DNA of 6,302 nucleotides from Coriobacteriales bacterium. Its GTDB lineage: Bacteria; Actinomycetota; Coriobacteriia; Coriobacteriales; UBA8131. Below are positions 1 to 6,299 of the stretch, piece by piece. Every line of letters starts with the position of its first letter. Position 1 is the first letter of the stretch. The notes beneath the pieces were generated by a model. That model had not been told where the DNA came from, did not search any database, and saw nothing but the letters and a program-made list of their open reading frames with translations. Both the position numbers and the translations under genes were made by a program. The DNA is taken from contig JAITNB010000027.1 in NCBI GenBank assembly GCA_031290695.1, forward strand, positions 1-6,302. The letters are read 5' to 3'.

Positions 1-698
1 ACACGGGTGGAGATGTGCTGCACAACACCCAGGTCGTGTGCGATGAACAGGTAGGTGAGGCCAAACTCGTCCTGCAGGCTCTTGAGCAGGTTGAGCACCT
101 GGGCCTGGATTGAGACATCCAACGCAGACACCGGCTCGTCGCAGATTATCAGCTTGGGCCGCAGTGCGAGTGCGCGGGCGATACCGATGCGCTGGCGCTG
201 CCCGCCGCTAAACTCGTGGGGATACCGGTTGATATGCTCGGGGTTGAGTCCCACGACCTCAAGCAGGTCCTTGACGGCCTTGATCTGCTCGGCCTTGGTG
301 CCTACCTTGTGGATGACAAGCGGCTCGCGCACGAGTTCGCCTATGGTCATGCGAGGGTTGAGCGAGGCCTGCGGGTCCTGAAAGACAATCTGCACCTCGC
401 GGCGAAACCCAAACAGGTCGCGTCCTTTGAGCGTGTGTACATTCTTGCCACTCATGCGTATCGTCCCTGCGCTGGGAGTGGTGAGCCGTATGACACACCG
501 CCCCGTGGTCGACTTGCCGCTGCCCGACTCACCCACAAGTCCCAAAGTCTCACCATGCGGGATCGCAAACGACACATCGCTCACGGCGCTCACTTTTGCG
601 CCAAAGCGCGACCCCAACAACTTGTTGCCGGCGTTGAAGTCCTTGGAGAGGTGCTCGACCTCGAGCAGGAGGTTGGAACCACTACTGCCGTTAGCCAT
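1..698 (-). CDS. dppF: Peptide ABC transporter ATP-binding protein, DppF/OppF type (3' end outside window)
   Basis: This is the second nucleotide-binding subunit of a peptide importer; it hydrolyses ATP on the cytoplasmic face together with the DppD-type partner. I read 232 codons with no stop before the window edge; family members are usually about 320-340 residues, so roughly the last 100, including the C-terminal oligopeptide/dipeptide (oligo_HPY) region, lie outside. Visible motifs in order: Walker A GESGSGKST (56-64), Q-loop VFQDP (Gln107), ABC signature FSGGQRQR (163-170), Walker B LIICDEP (183-189), D-loop SALD (191-194) and switch histidine 221 in IAHDL. All key residues are present, so the visible part appears functional. 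The ATG at 698 follows a strong GAGGAGG ribosome site with a 6-nt spacer and overlaps the end of the upstream ATPase gene by 8 nt (ATGGCTAA), which suggests translational coupling. Family assignment is firm; Dpp versus Opp naming is not. Confidence 0.93.
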   Translation of the reverse strand, partial: MANGSSGSNLLLEVEHLSKDFNAGNKLLGSRFGAKVSAVSDVSFAIPHGETLGLVGESGSGKSTTGRCVIRLTTPSAGTIRMSGKNVHTLKGRDLFGFRREVQIVFQDPQASLNPRMTIGELVREPLVIHKVGTKAEQIKAVKDLLEVVGLNPEHINRYPHEFSGGQRQRIGIARALALRPKLIICDEPVSALDVSIQAQVLNLLKSLQDEFGLTYLFIAHDLGVVQHISTR

Positions 699-1842
699 GT
701 GCCGCCTCCTCGTCTACGTCGTAGAGGGGGGAGCCTTGCAGGAAGTCTGCGTCTGCCGAGAAGAAGCAGGCGGAGGCGTGGTCGTCTTCGATTGTGGTCA
801 TCACGGGGTTATCCGCATGGCACTTTTCTTGCGCATAGGGGCAGCGCTCGCTAAAGGCGCAGCCAACGGGCAGGTCGATGAGGCTTGGCGGGTTGCCTTT
901 GATGGGCGTGAGCGGCGCGTCGTCGTCGAGGGTGCGCTTGGGTATCGAGCGCATGAGGCCCCAGGTGTAGGGGTGCAGCGGGTTGTAGAAGATGCGGTTT
1001 GTAGGGCCGTACTCGACCGGTTTGCCAGCGTACATGACGAGTATCTTGTCTGCCATGTCGGCAACAACACCCAGGTCGTGGGTGATCATGATGATGGCGG
1101 TACGGTGCTTGTCCTGCATCTGCTTCATGAGCTCGATAATCTGCGCTTGGATGGTCACGTCGAGGGCGGTGGTGGGCTCGTCAGCGATGAGCACCTCGGG
1201 GTCGCAGGCGAGCGCCATCGCTATCATGGCCCGCTGCCGCATACCGCCGGAGAACTGGTGTGGATAATCGCGGGCGCGCTCGGCGGGATTGGGTATCCCC
1301 ACCATGTCGAGCAACTCGACGGCGCGTGCAAAGGCCTCCTTCTTCTTGTAGCCCTTGTGTATCGTGAGGCCCTCGCCCACCTGCTTGCCCACGCGGTAAA
1401 CCGGGTTGAGCGAGGAGAGGGGATCCTGGAATATCATCGCAATGTGGTTACCACGTATCGCGCGCAGATGCTTCTCGCTCATCGTGAGTAGCGACTGCCC
1501 TTTGAAGCGCACGTCGCCCCCCTCGATTTTGCCGGGCGGCAGGGGAGTGAGCCCCATGATGGACATCGCCGTGACCGACTTGCCGGAGCCAGACTCGCCC
1601 ACGATGCCCAACGTCTCTCCCGCATCGAGCGTGTAAGACACACCATCGACCGCCTTGACGATGCCGTCCTGTGTGTGAAAGTACATCTTGAAGCCGTCTA
1701 GCTCGAGGAGGTGCGGGGTGGTCGCGTCCAGGTTCAGGCTTGCCGCCGCGGCTGTAGCGCCAGATTCCTGGGTCACGTCCACAGCGGTGCCATTCTCAAT
1801 ACTTTGAGATGAGGAGGAGATGGTGGGCTCAACGGCGCTCAT
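691..1842 (-). CDS. dppD: Peptide ABC transporter ATP-binding protein, DppD/OppD type
   Basis: First ATPase subunit of the importer, 383 residues. Motifs: Walker A GESGSGKS (82-89), Q-loop IFQDP (Gln139), signature FSGGMRQR (197-204), Walker B VLIADEP (217-223), D-loop TALD (225-228) and switch His255 in ITHDL. The C-terminal oligo_HPY region starts near NPLHPYTWGL (287-296) and carries four cysteines (328, 334, 341, 359; spacing C-x5-C-x6-C-x17-C). That is the pattern known in DppD/OppD proteins and reported to hold an iron-sulfur cluster in some members. The first ~43 residues are a Ser/Thr/Ala-rich, low-complexity extension before the usual LLELDGF beginning. The ATG at 1842 shares one base with the upstream permease stop (TGATG) and has AAAGGA 9 nt upstream, so I chose it over the much longer in-frame open stretch that runs back to 2586 inside the permease gene. 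It overlaps the DppF-type gene by 8 nt. Confidence 0.95.
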   Translation of the reverse strand: MSAVEPTISSSSQSIENGTAVDVTQESGATAAAASLNLDATTPHLLELDGFKMYFHTQDGIVKAVDGVSYTLDAGETLGIVGESGSGKSVTAMSIMGLTPLPPGKIEGGDVRFKGQSLLTMSEKHLRAIRGNHIAMIFQDPLSSLNPVYRVGKQVGEGLTIHKGYKKKEAFARAVELLDMVGIPNPAERARDYPHQFSGGMRQRAMIAMALACDPEVLIADEPTTALDVTIQAQIIELMKQMQDKHRTAIIMITHDLGVVADMADKILVMYAGKPVEYGPTNRIFYNPLHPYTWGLMRSIPKRTLDDDAPLTPIKGNPPSLIDLPVGCAFSERCPYAQEKCHADNPVMTTIEDDHASACFFSADADFLQGSPLYDVDEEAAHG

Positions 1843-2813
1843 CAGTCGGTTTCCTTTACGTCGAGGGCATCGCGCAGGCCGTCGCCGAGCAGCGTGAACG
1901 AGAGCACGGTAAGCAGGATGGCGAGGCCGGGAAAGACGGTGAGCCACCACTGGCCGGCCATGAGCTGCGTTTGTCCCTCGGCTATCATGAGGCCCCATGA
2001 GGGGGTGGGGGGCTGGATGCCCAGGCCGAGGAACGAGAGGGCCGACTCGGTGATAATTGCGGAGCCGATGGACATCGTGCCGTACACGATAACCGAGGCA
2101 AGCGAGTTGGGCAGGATGTGCCGCAGGATGATGCGCAGGTGCCCCGCTCCCAGCGCGCGCGCCGCCGAGACATAGTCGCTCTCTTTGACTTGCAGGATGG
2201 AGCTGCGCAGCACGCGTGCAATCGAGGTCCACCCCAACAGGCCGATGGCGATGAACACGTTGATGAACCCTGGCCCCAGCACCGCCAGCATGGCAATGAC
2301 AAACAGCACGTAGGGAAACGAGAGGAAGATGTCGCCCAGGCGCATGATGATGGCATCCCAGATACCGCCAAAGTAGGCGGAGAGGGAGCCGAGGATAAGG
2401 CCGCTCACCAACGCGATGGCAGTCGCTATGACGCCCACCATCAACGAGACGCGCGCGCCGTAGACCACCCGTGACATGACGTCGCGCCCAAGCATGTCGG
2501 TACCAAAGGGGTGGAGCGCCGAGGGTGCGAGCCGCGATGACGTGGGGTCGACGGCGGTGGGGTCGCCCAGGGCCTGAACCACCCAAAGGTCGGCACTCAA
2601 GGCGACGATGACGATGATGACGATCCAGCAGAAGCCCATGACGGCAAGCTTGTTCTTGAGCAGGCGGCGCACGGCATCGCCCCAGAGGGTACGGGTGAGC
2701 GCGGTCTGGGCACCGGTAGCCGGGGCGGTTGCGGTCTTTTGGCGCCTGGCCTTCTCCGCTGCCCTGTCGATCTTGAGGTACTTTCGCTCAAGCTTTTGTG
2801 CGCTTGGTGCCAT
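1842..2813 (-). CDS. dppC: Peptide ABC transporter permease, DppC/OppC type
   Basis: Second membrane subunit, 323 residues; with the DppB-type protein it forms the peptide channel in the cytoplasmic membrane. It has a basic, Ala/Thr-rich cytoplasmic N-terminus (1-55), a first membrane helix at about 57-76, and the family hallmark HPFGTDMLGRDV (101-112). Five further hydrophobic segments follow at about 122-146, 158-180, 183-202, 238-262 and 290-312. The cytoplasmic EAA loop that docks onto an ATPase is at about 213-242 (DYVSAARALGAG...), and the C-terminus LLGDGLRDALD is typical of OppC proteins. I chose ATG 2813 because it lies one base after the dppB stop with a GGGGGG ribosome site 8 nt upstream; an in-frame start at 2858 would overlap dppB and adds 15 residues that do not resemble the family. 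Its stop overlaps the start of the next gene by one base. Confidence 0.95.
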   Translation of the reverse strand: MAPSAQKLERKYLKIDRAAEKARRQKTATAPATGAQTALTRTLWGDAVRRLLKNKLAVMGFCWIVIIVIVALSADLWVVQALGDPTAVDPTSSRLAPSALHPFGTDMLGRDVMSRVVYGARVSLMVGVIATAIALVSGLILGSLSAYFGGIWDAIIMRLGDIFLSFPYVLFVIAMLAVLGPGFINVFIAIGLLGWTSIARVLRSSILQVKESDYVSAARALGAGHLRIILRHILPNSLASVIVYGTMSIGSAIITESALSFLGLGIQPPTPSWGLMIAEGQTQLMAGQWWLTVFPGLAILLTVLSFTLLGDGLRDALDVKETD

Positions 2814-2814
2814 G

Positions 2815-3798
2815 TTAGTCGCCCCCCTTTTGCTTGCCGTAGCGGATGCGGGGGTCAAAGAGGGCGTAGCTTATGTCGATGAGCAAGTTGATGACCATGA
2901 CGACGATGACGATGAGGATGACACCGCCCATGACGATGGGCCAGTCGCGTTGGAGGATGGCGCGGTAGATCTCGTAGCCTATGCCGGGCCAGTTGAAGAT
3001 CGTCTCGGTAAGGATGGCTCCTGACATCATTACACCAAAGTCGATACCGATGAAGGTGATGACAGGAATCATCGCGTTCTTGAGGGCGTGCTTGACGATG
3101 ACCGCGCGTTTGGAGAGGCCCTTTGCGAAGGCGGTGCGGATGTAGTCCTGGTTCATGACCTCAAGCAGCTGCGAGCGCATGATGCGCGCCGTGTAGGCAA
3201 GCGAGACCGAGGCCAGCGTGATGGCCGGGAGGATGTAGTACATCCAGGGCGCGAGCAAGTTGGTGGGGCCGGGTGCACCCGAGATGGGCAGGAAGACGGC
3301 ACCGCCCGTAAGGTCCTTGAGTATGAGGCCAAAGAGGTACTGGAGCATCATGCCAAACCAGAACACCGGCAGGCTTACAAGGATAGAGGTTGAGAGAGTG
3401 ACGAGGACGTCGATCCAGGAGTAGCGCTTGACAGCGGAGATGATGCCTACGGCGATGCCGATGATGACCTCGATGAGGATGGCACAGAGTGCAAGCTGCG
3501 CGGTGTAGGGGAACTTTTGCAGGAAGATGTCGGTGACCTGCATGCCGCGCTGATACGAGGTGCCAAGGTTTCCCTGGAGCAGGTCGCCCATATAGTAGCC
3601 GTACTGCACGTAGATGGGCTCGTTGAGGTGATGGGCCTCGACGATCTGGTTGTAGGTCTCCTCGGGGATGGCCTTCTCCCCGGCGATCATGCGAACAGGA
3701 TCGCCGGGGACGATGGCACGTAGGGTAAAGAGCAGGAGGGTGACCCCTATGAATACCGGGATGAACTGCAGTATGCGCCTGATGATATACTGCGCCAT
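2815..3798 (-). CDS. dppB: Peptide ABC transporter permease, DppB/OppB type
   Basis: First membrane subunit, 327 residues, which is a normal length. The N-terminus MAQYIIRRILQFIPVFIGVT is classic for OppB/DppB, with a membrane helix at about 9-29. A periplasmic-side loop (30-98) includes the family-typical PGDPVRMIAG and GNLGTSYQ segments. Further membrane helices lie at about 100-121, 131-160, 186-204, 244-266 and 288-310. The EAA coupling loop is at about 218-247 (DYIRTAFAKGLSKRAV...), and the protein ends with the typical FDPRIRYG. The ATG at 3798 has AAAGGG 6 nt upstream; a GTG directly before it (3801) would leave only 3 nt, so ATG is preferred. It starts 70 nt after the binding-protein gene and is followed after 1 nt by dppC. 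The hydrophobic core and EAA loop are intact. Confidence 0.95.
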   Translation of the reverse strand: MAQYIIRRILQFIPVFIGVTLLLFTLRAIVPGDPVRMIAGEKAIPEETYNQIVEAHHLNEPIYVQYGYYMGDLLQGNLGTSYQRGMQVTDIFLQKFPYTAQLALCAILIEVIIGIAVGIISAVKRYSWIDVLVTLSTSILVSLPVFWFGMMLQYLFGLILKDLTGGAVFLPISGAPGPTNLLAPWMYYILPAITLASVSLAYTARIMRSQLLEVMNQDYIRTAFAKGLSKRAVIVKHALKNAMIPVITFIGIDFGVMMSGAILTETIFNWPGIGYEIYRAILQRDWPIVMGGVILIVIVVMVINLLIDISYALFDPRIRYGKQKGGD

Positions 3799-3868
3799 CA
3801 CAAACCCTTTACCCTGTTACGATACATATACGTGACTCTTTTTCACTCGCTGCTTCATTGTTGCGTGG
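3799..3868 (-). other. Gap between binding-protein and permease genes
   Basis: This 70-nt spacer is the only real gap in the operon. Binding-protein genes are often followed by an RNA structure that raises their level relative to the permeases. Here I see only a weak candidate on the minus strand, GTGA-AAAAGAG-TCAC (four base pairs), which is not enough to call a terminator or a processing hairpin. The ribosome site for dppB (AAAGGG) lies at its end. Confidence 0.4.
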
Positions 3869-5563
3869 TTACTTGGTAAGCCAGGCCTCGTTGAGATGCG
3901 GGATGTAGTTGGGGCCGTAGAACAGGTCGTTCACACGGTCGGAGCCAACATGGTGGTGGCGGTAGAACATGATGGGGGCGACGGGTACCTCAGCCGCTAT
4001 CAGGGCATCGATCTCCTGGTACTTCTTGGCACGTGCATCATCATCGACGATGGCGCGGGCCTCAAGCAGCGCCGCATCAACCGCAGGGTTCGCAAGATGC
4101 GAGTGGTTGTCGCCGCTCTCGCTTTGGAACAGCGAGAACAGGAAGTTGTCCATGATGGGATAGTCGGCGATCCAGCCCAGGCGGCCTATCTGGATCTGGC
4201 CCGCAACGATGGCGTCGAGGTAGTTTGCCCACTCCATCGAGTCGAGGTCGGCGGTGATGCCGATGGCCTTGAGGTCGGCCTGGATCATCTGCATGAGGTT
4301 CTCATGGCCGCCGCCGGTGTTAAACGACAGCTTGAGGGTGGGGAAGCCCTCGCCGCCAGGGAAGCCGGCATCGGCAAGGGCGGCCTTGGCCTTATCCACA
4401 TCGTACTGTGCGGTGGGCCAGGCACCCTTCTTGTAGCCGTCGATTCCTGGAGGCACGATGCCGTCAGCAGGGGCACGGGTTCCCTCGTAGATAACGTCGC
4501 AGATCGCCTGGCGGTTGATGGCGTAGCTGATGGCGGTACGCACCTTCACGTCGCTGAGTGCGGCATCCTTGTTGTTCATGAAGATGTAGTAGGTCGAGGA
4601 CTCGGGGCCCATCAGCGTTTGCTGGCCGGGGTTGACGGTCCATCCGTCACTGGATTCGCCGTACTGGGCGGCTGTTGTGAGCACCTGGCCCTCGCCAATC
4701 TGCGTGAAGTCGAGGTTGCCGGCCTGGAACTCGGTGAACGCGGTGTCGGGCGACTGGAAGATCTTGAAGTCGATGCCGTCGACGAGAGGCACGTTGCCGT
4801 AGTAGTCATCAAAGCGCAGCACGCGGATGTACTGGTCGTGTACCCACTCGCCGTCTATCTTGAAGGGGCCGTTGCCAATGGGCGCCTTTTGAAACGCCGT
4901 GAAGTCATCGCCCGCGACCTCGGGGATGGGTGCCAGGCCGGGGTGCATGACGACAAAGATGAAGTCGGCATAGGCCTGTGTGAGCGTCACCTCGAGGGTA
5001 AGGTCGTCGATGGCCTTGACACCGGTGAGCTGAGTTGCCTCGCCGTCGACCAGCGCCTGATAGCCCTCGACCATCGCGAGATGATAGGTGATCTCGGAGG
5101 TGGCGGTGGGGTCGGTCTTGGGATTGCACATGCGCTCCCAGCCATACTTGAACGACGCAGCGGTGACGGGGTCGCCGTTGTGGAACGTGGCACCTTCGCG
5201 CAGCGTGAAGGTGAACACAGTCGCGTCGTCGGAGACCTCCCAGCTCTTGGCCGCGGCGGGGATGAGCTCGCCCTTGACGAAGTCGTAGTCGACGAGCGAG
5301 TCAAAGAGGTGTGACCCCACTACGGTGCCCTCAGACTCCTTGAGGTCAAAGGGGTCGATGCAGGCAGGCTCGCTGAGGTAGTAGCTTAACGTGTTGTCTG
5401 CTGTGGGCTTACTGCTATCACCACCAGTATCAGTGCCCCCCCCCGTGCTGCCTGTGCCGCCGCAGCCCTGTAGCGCCGCAGCACCGGCCACGGTAAACGC
5501 CGCCGCAGCCGCTCCCGCAACAAACGTACGCCTCGATAGGTGCAATTTCTTATCTTGATCCAT
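3869..5563 (-). CDS. dppA: Peptide-binding lipoprotein of ABC transporter, family 5 (DppA/OppA type), with Tat-like signal
   Basis: Extracytoplasmic solute-binding protein, 564 residues, that captures peptides and delivers them to the DppB/DppC channel. The signal region has a twin-arginine motif SRRTF (10-14), an Ala-rich hydrophobic stretch and a lipobox LQGC with Cys34 as the expected lipid-modified residue, so I infer Tat export followed by lipid anchoring. A Gly/Thr/Ser linker (35-58) follows. The SBP_bac_5 core is clear: SYYLSEPACIDPFD near 60-73, the family signature region 101-144 (IPAAAKSWEV... to ...FKYGWER) and the PIGNGPFKI segment (228-236). I chose ATG 5563 because AGAAAGGA lies about 7 nt upstream and the signal peptide begins properly there; an in-frame open stretch extends to 5695 but adds 44 residues that would spoil the signal. 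A run of nine G in the linker (5436-5444) is a possible slippage site. The ligand is not predictable: most likely peptides, though family 5 also includes nickel and other binders. Confidence 0.93.
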   Translation of the reverse strand: MDQDKKLHLSRRTFVAGAAAAAFTVAGAAALQGCGGTGSTGGGTDTGGDSSKPTADNTLSYYLSEPACIDPFDLKESEGTVVGSHLFDSLVDYDFVKGELIPAAAKSWEVSDDATVFTFTLREGATFHNGDPVTAASFKYGWERMCNPKTDPTATSEITYHLAMVEGYQALVDGEATQLTGVKAIDDLTLEVTLTQAYADFIFVVMHPGLAPIPEVAGDDFTAFQKAPIGNGPFKIDGEWVHDQYIRVLRFDDYYGNVPLVDGIDFKIFQSPDTAFTEFQAGNLDFTQIGEGQVLTTAAQYGESSDGWTVNPGQQTLMGPESSTYYIFMNNKDAALSDVKVRTAISYAINRQAICDVIYEGTRAPADGIVPPGIDGYKKGAWPTAQYDVDKAKAALADAGFPGGEGFPTLKLSFNTGGGHENLMQMIQADLKAIGITADLDSMEWANYLDAIVAGQIQIGRLGWIADYPIMDNFLFSLFQSESGDNHSHLANPAVDAALLEARAIVDDDARAKKYQEIDALIAAEVPVAPIMFYRHHHVGSDRVNDLFYGPNYIPHLNEAWLTK

Positions 5564-5570
5564 GTTCCAT

Positions 5571-5580
5571 TCCTTTCTCC
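5571..5580 (-). promoter_or_regulatory. Ribosome binding site deciding the dppA start
   Basis: On the minus strand the sequence GGAGAAAGGA lies about 7 nt before the ATG at 5563. Another ATG (5570) overlaps the same place but is in a different reading frame and sits directly against the site. This supports ATG 5563, which gives the Tat-type lipoprotein signal peptide. Confidence 0.75.
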
Positions 5581-5617
5581 CTGGGCAAACATTCATATGC
5601 TTGCACCAATAGTTAAC

Positions 5618-5636
5618 TTGCCCATAAAACAGGCAA
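5618..5636. promoter_or_regulatory. Inverted repeat in dppA leader, possible operator
   Basis: TTGCC, nine bases, GGCAA form a perfect 5-bp inverted repeat 55 nt upstream of the dppA start. A further GGCAA copy is present at 5584-5588, next to the ribosome site. It could be a repressor site or a small leader hairpin. No known regulator is recognised, and short arms like these can occur by chance. Confidence 0.3.
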
Positions 5637-5693
5637 AGCGATACCGCGCACCAGGATCTCCCTAAAACCCCGGCTGCCATATCGTGTGTATGC

Positions 5694-5699
5694 ATTGTA
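5694..5699 (-). promoter_or_regulatory. Possible -10 element for the dpp operon
   Basis: TACAAT on the minus strand matches the consensus -10 in five of six bases and lies in an A/T-rich stretch about 130 nt before the dppA start. No good -35 is seen 16-18 nt upstream, so this is only a candidate; transcription would start near 5687 and leave a leader of about 124 nt. Confidence 0.25.
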
Positions 5700-5837
5700 C
5701 CTAATTATGCCGTCGTCTATGATAACAATGACGATTTTCACACAACTCCGGGTATAAAGAGCGGCGGCCAGCGGTGCCAACAGGGTATGTCTGCGCCTAT
5801 ACGGCCACCCATACGGTCTCGCCACAACGTACGTGAA

Positions 5838-5867
5838 TTGGATAAAAGCAGGTAGAAATGGTATAGT
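5838..5867 (+). promoter_or_regulatory. Probable promoter for tmRNA gene (extended -10)
   Basis: TTGGAT (5838-5843), an 18-nt spacer and TATAGT (5862-5867) form a sigma-70-like promoter; TATAGT is preceded by TGG, giving an extended -10 (TGnTATAGT). Transcription would start near 5874 and give a precursor with a 5' leader of about 75 nt, removed by RNase P as for other tmRNAs. A weaker alternative closer to the gene is TTGAGA (5911-5916), 17 nt, CTTACT (5934-5939). Confidence 0.6.
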
Positions 5868-5916
5868 GTCTCTCCCGCACCCTCTCGTTTGCCGGGGGGC
5901 GCGGCGCACCTTGAGA

Positions 5917-5935
5917 AGTCAACCACTGGTTGTCT
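5917..5935. repeat. Palindrome directly upstream of tmRNA
   Basis: CAACCA-C-TGGTTG (5920-5932) is a perfect inverted repeat with 6-bp arms and a single centre base. Beyond one mismatch the outer bases also match (AG ... CT), giving 8 of 9 paired positions over 19 nt. It ends 14 nt before the mature tmRNA. It may be a protein-binding site over the proximal promoter candidate or a structure in the precursor leader. Confidence 0.5.
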
Positions 5936-5949
5936 TACTCCACACCTGT

Positions 5950-6299
5950 GGGGGCGACTGGTTTCGACATGATAGTTTTGAGAGAGGAAGCAAGCGGTGG
6001 TCTCCTCGCCACCTTAAACAGGGGTACCGTCAAATTAATTGACAACAAGCAATACGCACTCGCCGCTTAATTAAGCAGCGACGTCGACTGTGTGGGCTTC
6101 CCCACCACGCACAAGACGCCATTTTGGGGAATGCATCCGCGCACGTAGCCGGTATGGCACGGATAAAGACAGAACCAGCTGGGGATAAGCCCGTGTGTCT
6201 GTAGACCCGCTTTGACCGAGACTTGAGTACAGACTGAGCTTGGAGATGCCTCTCAAGGAGCTATTATGGACCGGAGTTCGATCCTCCGCGCCTCCACCA
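5950..6299 (+). ncRNA. ssrA: Transfer-messenger RNA (tmRNA), one-piece, complete
   Basis: tmRNA rescues ribosomes stalled on broken messages: charged with alanine, it enters with SmpB and adds a degradation tag. The 5' end GGGGGCG (5950-5956) pairs over 7 bp with CGCCTCC (6289-6295), followed by A and an encoded CCA (6297-6299). The T arm is CGGAG / TTCGATC loop / CTCCG (6272-6288), and the conserved GACTGGTTTCGAC lies at the 5' end. Helix H2 is visible as ATAG (5972-5975) with CTAT (6261-6264) and TTGAGAG (5978-5984) with CTCTCAA (6250-6256). GGTGG...CCACC near 5996-6013 fits pseudoknot 1, and a GTGGG-CTTC-CCCAC hairpin (6092-6105) lies beyond the tag. The tag frame ends with TAA at 6068-6070. 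The 350-nt length is usual. It is not the permuted two-piece form. Confidence 0.96.
6032..6070 (+). other. tmRNA tag reading frame (proteolysis tag)
   Basis: The in-frame codons ending at TAA 6068-6070 read ...DNKQYALAA, the usual C-terminal degradation signal recognised by ClpXP-type proteases. By analogy with the GTC that precedes the resume codon in E. coli, the frame probably resumes at AAA 6032, giving KLIDNKQYALAA (12 residues). No in-frame GCN codon lies at the expected site; an upstream GGT (6023) would give a 15-residue tag. The end of the tag is certain, its first residue is not. The stop lies in a near-palindrome (6061-6080), where CGCCGC and GCAGCG flank TTAATTAA, similar to helix 5 of other tmRNAs. 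Confidence 0.75.

Larger units (their letters stand above)
5564..5949. other. Divergent intergenic region between dppA and ssrA
   Basis: These 386 bases separate the leftward peptide-importer operon from the rightward tmRNA. The part near dppA is visibly richer in A and T than the flanking genes. Open frames exist on the minus strand (for example 5909-5613, 98 codons), but they lack a convincing ribosome site and family-like protein features, so I call no gene. It holds the dppA leader with an inverted repeat, a promoter for the tmRNA and a palindrome just before the tmRNA, each listed separately. I see no convincing factor-independent terminator. Confidence 0.6.

Noticed and set aside
427..1491. 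354-codon open frame on the plus strand across both ATPase genes
   Set aside because: It is antisense to well-conserved Walker and signature motifs of two genes and crosses their boundary; a codon-bias shadow.
1845..2586. Upstream extension of the DppD frame, suggesting a 631-residue protein
   Set aside because: The added part is the dppC gene read in another frame (Arg/His-rich). The ATG at 1842 has a ribosome site and the typical overlap.
3826..3845. Possible terminator between dppA and dppB
   Set aside because: Only four base pairs with a 7-nt loop and no T-run in the right place on the minus strand.
3896..5314. 472-codon open frame on the plus strand, opposite the binding-protein gene
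   Set aside because: It mirrors a clear family 5 binding protein on the other strand. In GC-rich DNA, antisense frames stay open easily. The translation is low in recognisable motifs and no ribosome site was evident.
5564..5695. 44-residue N-terminal extension of the binding protein
   Set aside because: It would place the signal peptide internally and has no better ribosome site than ATG 5563.
5613..5909. 98-codon open frame on the minus strand in the intergenic region
   Set aside because: It runs over the probable tmRNA promoter and into the dppA leader, has no clear ribosome site, and has no recognisable protein features.
6071..6256. 61-codon open frame on the minus strand within the tmRNA gene
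   Set aside because: It is antisense to the tmRNA, whose structure explains the sequence.
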